Source: Rhodamnia argentea
Lineage: Eukaryota > Streptophyta > Magnoliopsida > Myrtales > Myrtaceae
Direction: 5' to 3'
NCBI RefSeq assembly: GCF_020921035.1
Contig: NC_063150.1
Span: 32,163,826-32,227,825 of the forward strand
DNA: 64,000 bases
Shown here: one piece after another, positions 59,748 through 64,000 of the stretch
How the letters are laid out: every line of letters begins with the position of its first letter
How positions within the stretch are numbered: position 1 is the stretch's first letter
Position numbers and translations under genes: made by a program
Notes under the pieces: generated by a model
The model's input: the letters and a program-made list of their open reading frames with translations, nothing else
Database searches by the model: none
What the model was told of the DNA's origin: nothing

Positions 59748-62700
59748 TTACTTTGCATAACCATTTCTCCGTCTTCCATCGGTTGTCATGGACTGCCGAG
59801 CTTTGTGCGGTGTCGTACTGACTCCGTGGGGCAGTTTCCTCGACGGCGAAGGAACCAACGTGGGGATCAAACTCCTGATGAGAAAGATCACAATTACTTC
59901 CGCAACGAGTATGTCCCCGAATCTTAAGAGGAGATTCTAAGACTCTTATGGACAATCTAATATATATGATGCGTATTACTTCCCCTAGGATCCTCTTCGA
60001 AGTGCAATCTATTCAGGAATATGCGACGCACGATCATCAGTAATCTTTTCCTCAATCTAGCAGAAGAGATATTAATCCAGTGTCAAGGCAAATTACCTTG
60101 TCTCCGGGCTCTTTCCTGACTTGGGCTGAGGTTTCTTGACCCTTGAAGCCAAACCATTCTTGGCAACTTTAGAAGCGCTATATTGCCAGAGCAAATCCGG
60201 TTCAGAAGAGTCACTTGTTGCAGCCTCCAGGTCATCGGAGTCGTTATCGTTACATCGATCCCTCCGCACATCACAATCTTGGTTGTTCTTAATTTTGTTT
60301 GGTGGAAGCTTGTTTTGGGATACAATTGACGGATCTGAGGAGTGTCTCTGATAAAACATGTGAGGCAAGTCCCCATTTTCGGCCTCCCAGGTAACTGGTG
60401 GATGTTCCTCTCTACTTAGGGCGTCGTGCTTTTTCACCATTACCTTATCAACCCACTCACCTGCAACTAATTCTTTCTCGTCATCGTTTCCATTTAGTCC
60501 AGGATTGGTAACTGGCGGCCAGGGAGGTGAGTTTGCTAGCATATCCTGAAGATCTAAGCTCCGTCTTTTCAGCTTGGATGTCAATTTGTTCTGTATCTGC
60601 ACATCAAACCGTCATTAGATGATTCTATGGAATGATGGATGTGACAATTTCTAATACAGCCAAACCGCGAAATTTATGTGTATGGGACCAGCAGAGAAGA
60701 TTACAAATTCTACTTGTCCATCCACAAATGGCTGTGAATAAAATGTTGTGTTATCAGCCGGATAAGACGAAGAGAGAATGGAAGTCTCATTATCGAAGAA
60801 GAATTCAAGGTTATTTTGACAAGAAGAACCCACCAGGAGACTCCACGTCCTATTTGTCCCTTTTCTGTATGATCCTCTATTACCAGTTCTCTTCCATATC
60901 ATATGATTTTAAGTAATAAATATTCATTCAATCTTTCCTGTCATTCCTGATATAGAGGATAAAATTTAAGTCTTTCCGCTCCAAGGGATGTAGTCAAATG
61001 GAACTCTGAAATAACTATTGCCGGTAAAACACTTTTCACTACACTTCAAATTCATGAAATTATATTAAGGACTTGTATGTTATGAGGCGATATACATGCC
61101 TATCTACAGTTTCTGAGCCATAGCTACACTACTTCCTGATGTCGTGGCATATTACATAGGAGCATGTAGAGAGAGAACACGATTATTACTGGTTCCAGAG
61201 TCAATAGGGAAAAGTAAAGTTGGATGTATATGCTGACAGAGGAAGTTAAGAAACTGTTTGTATTTGTCTATATTCTTGATCCAAATGTCCATACCTCTAT
61301 GTTTCCTACGTCCTCCATGGGTTGTCTATGACTAATTGCCACATGTCCTGGACCCTCCCAACTAAGTTGCATGGAAAGTCCCGATTGTACTTCAAATCTT
61401 TCTGGACTGCTTGACCGGGAACGATGAAGCTGCTGTCTTCCTCCCTCCTTCTTAGCAAGAGCAGCCTTAAGACCAGCTATCTGCATCCAAAGACATTGGA
61501 CATTAGATTCATTTTCCTAATAATCAAGCCTACAACTCTCAATGAGAACTTTTGAGATTCATTTTGCACAAGAAGGAAAGGTAGTGATAGAAGCAAAGGG
61601 CAAAGTAAATATCAAAGGCCAGTTGCAAGCTTAATTTTTAAGGGAGTAGACAAGATCTTTCTTCAGTTAATCTATCAAGTAACACTTGAAGCCTGCTTGA
61701 GAAAAAAAATACCTGCTCTTTCAGCTCTTTCACATCTGCACTATCTTTATTAACTCGAGCAGCACCAAGTTCAATAGTAGACACCCTTTCAGCAAATTTA
61801 AGTGTACTGATACTTTCTCCTAAAGCATCAGGCTCAGGACTTATGTGCACAAACATGAGCGTCTTGGCTTGCCCTCCTGGTAACATGAGGTCCAACAACT
61901 TGATTAGAATGTTAAAAGACGAAGAACGTCTTCATCGTCGAAGAAGCAGAGTTACTCTTACCAAGTGAATCTTGGAGCAATTGTGTCAGCTTACTGTTCC
62001 TGTAAGGAACATGCGAGCTCTTCTGAGCAAGTGCAGAAATCACATCTCCTAATGCAGAAAGAGATTTGTTAATGTGTTGTGCCTCCTTCAGTCTATCCCC
62101 TGTCACCTCAGATTTGTCCACTCTTTCGCTTCCTGCCAGATCAACCAGATGCATGCAACCACGAAGAATGGTTCCAGATGTTAGCACTTTTCCTTGGACG
62201 TGAACAGTCACGCAGCTGTCAAATATTAGCAGATACAAGTTAGCCCCCACAACGTTAGAACACACTCAAAATCTGGAATTATCAAACTGTACAAAGAAAT
62301 AGAGGATTCGATTTGTCTTCACTTGAATGGTGCCAAGCAACGTAACATTGTACACTATATTTTCAGCGAATTTACACTTTCTTAACAATATCCTGGAGGT
62401 TGTGACGGAAAAATTCAAGGAAAATGTCATATACCTATGTGAACGGCTGCTGCGGTCATTGAGGGCAGTTGCACCAACTGCACGATTAGAATGACCGAGG
62501 TTCATCAAGTTCAGGACGTCTGATGACGACGACACAGGCACGAGGTTTGCATCAGGTACATTTATTCCATTTTGACTGCTGTTACGTATTTCTACTCTTT
62601 TGTTCTGACCATCAGTCACAAGGAGATCCCTGACTTGCTCATTATAAATCTCAATCATCTGAACAGATACCTCATATAAAATGGAAGCCTTTCTCTGCTC

Positions 62701-64000
62701 AGAGAGAAGGAATAGATCACTCAAAGCTCTGAAGTTTACACCCTTGCCTTCCTCAGTGAGCTCTTTCGGTCCAGTCTGGAGAGAGAGAAAAAAAATTGAT
62801 TATGCGTGTGTTTTGTCAAAATTGGGTATTACTGAGCCTAAAATGAAAATGTTTGTTTCATATGAAAAAAAAAAAATAGATGAATCTCTTACCATGGTAT
62901 ATGTTTTTCCAGATCCAGTTTGGCCATAAGCAAATATGCAGACATTGTAACCATCAAGAACAGACCGAATAAGGGGCTGAGTGTCTGAGAATACTTCCTC
63001 TGCAAAGAAGCCAACAAACTTGAGTGAAAACACTAGCAAAGAAACACAGAATACCCTTGAAAAAATTGTGTGCACCGATTAACCTTGGGTTGCTGAAGGA
63101 CCAAATACTTTGTTGAATGTAAATGACTTCCTTGCCTCCTTCCCATATTTAGAGAAGGTATTCATTGTAATATTTCCTTCCTCTATGCGGTCCACAACGC
63201 TTAGACGATTTGCTTGCCCAGCAAAAAATGGTCTCACGCGACAATATACCCTTATATTTCCTACTCAAACACACAAGGAACCGTTAAACTGTTGATAGAA
63301 AGTCAACGCATGAGACATCAAGTACTTTTATCCCAAGTTGATGATGAAACCCTAGGAACAATACCTTTCAAGTCTTGCACCTGATTGTACAACCTGCGAT
63401 TTTCCTCTAGAACTTTTTGGTATCCAGAAGCAGCATGAGCTAGATTATGTAGGTGTTTACCTATTCATGAGGTCATCAGCAAGAAAGATTAGAAAATTCG
63501 GTAAAAGCACTGGAAACAAGTGTGAACTCAGTTAGTTTACCAAGATTGGCAAGCTCCTCCATATACGTCATTTGTAGAGATTGCATTCCTGCTTTTGCTG
63601 TACATAGAGTATGCTTTAGCTCCTGCAAAATAGCAATAGGGTACCATAAAATAACCTCTCGTAAGCATTTAAAGTTTTCTTAATTACATGATTGCACTGC
63701 AGATACCTGAATATCTTTCTTTTGCTGGTCAACTAGCAGCCGTTTTTTCGAGAGTTGACCTTCTGATGCCTCATCATCAGTCAACTTTTGACTATACTGT
63801 TCCTCTGATGGAATGTGTGCTGCGATTTGGTCTTCAATCTAATTGATACATCAATCCCAAACATTGTTTGATGAAAAAAGAATCATTCAAATGTATGCAT
63901 GCTCATGATGCAACTTCAACTGTTGCAAAACTGTAAATTACAATGTCAAATCAATGAGAATACCTTTGTGTCCTCGGATCCACTTGTAGAAAGAGACTGG
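59748..64000 (-). CDS. Kinesin-14 motor protein, CH-domain class (partial, 5' end beyond window)
   Basis: Minus-end-directed microtubule motor. Visible exons in transcription order are 64000-63964 (open), 63838-63707, 63622-63541, 63460-63365, 63260-63084, 62999-62893, 62775-62435, 62215-61962, 61876-61713, 61480-61295, 60596-60097 and 59874-59748, about 733 residues. A coiled coil leads into [13 protein letters not shown], the start of an internal motor. Motor motifs: [11 protein letters not shown] (P-loop), NDRSSRSH (switch I), LVDLAGSE (switch II) and [13 protein letters not shown] (microtubule-binding). The tail carries [33 protein letters not shown] and KSPETRSLIPTL, as in plant kinesin-14s with an N-terminal calponin-homology domain (KIN-14 group of KATD and At2g47500). 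That domain would lie off the right edge. The start is not visible. Confidence 0.94.

Noticed and set aside
59707-59955. Separate 82-residue minus-strand gene beside the kinesin
   Set aside because: A different frame of the same DNA, joined by splicing to the kinesin exon ending at 60097, gives the conserved kinesin-14 ending.
1-64000. tRNA, rRNA, CRISPR arrays, LTR retrotransposons, transposases or viral genes
   Set aside because: I looked for conserved cores, regular spacer arrays, long direct repeats and polymerase or integrase motifs, and saw none. A tRNA could still be missed by eye.

Overview
The window is nuclear DNA from a flowering plant. The evidence is split genes with canonical plant introns, AT-rich introns and intergenic DNA, CT/GA microsatellites near 5' ends, and plant-only families (TOPLESS co-repressor, CH-class kinesin-14 tail, GUB_WAK extracellular domain). 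The protein sequences look eudicot. A woody rosid, perhaps Myrtaceae, is my guess from the style of the repeats; it is not proven by anything in the window. I see no organellar, bacterial or viral segment.

Layout. 1-6343: non-coding, with remnants of short inverted-repeat elements and, near its right end, the leader region of the first gene. 6344-9014 (+): clade-E, EGR-like protein phosphatase 2C. 9015-17812: about 9 kb of non-coding DNA with several palindromic elements and a G-box cluster. 17813-27263 (+): a complete 25-exon TOPLESS-related co-repressor closest to TPR2. 28604-32465 (+): the spliceosomal protein PRP38. 33184-34014 (-): a single-exon unknown protein, convergent with PRP38. 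34340-36225: three inverted-repeat elements in a row. 37992-43877 (+): translation initiation factor eIF3a in 13 coding exons. 45632-48183 (+): mitochondrial single-strand DNA-binding protein. 50180-50794 (+): a small secreted GUB_WAK protein. 52929-55484 (-): a second PP2C, of the Arabidopsis At1g47380 type. 59748 to beyond 64000 (-): a kinesin-14 that runs off the right edge.

I rebuilt exon joins by hand from splice sites and reading frame. Coding length is a multiple of three for every multi-exon gene that is complete here (1107, 3414, 1194, 2868, 651 and 1284 nt including stop), and the kinesin frame stays open through all visible exons. All coding genes look intact. They are mostly housekeeping or regulatory genes (dephosphorylation, transcriptional repression, splicing, translation initiation, mitochondrial DNA maintenance, cytoskeleton) and do not form one pathway.

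The points most worth a second look are: a GC-AG intron needed to keep the second PP2C in frame; a 30-nt micro-exon in eIF3a; an in-frame stop at the last kinesin donor that would give a tail-less isoform if the intron is retained; neighbour pairs that resemble Arabidopsis neighbourhoods; at least three families of palindromic MITE-like elements, two copies of which sit in proximal promoters; and a stand-alone WAK-type ectodomain. I found no convincing undescribed multi-gene system.
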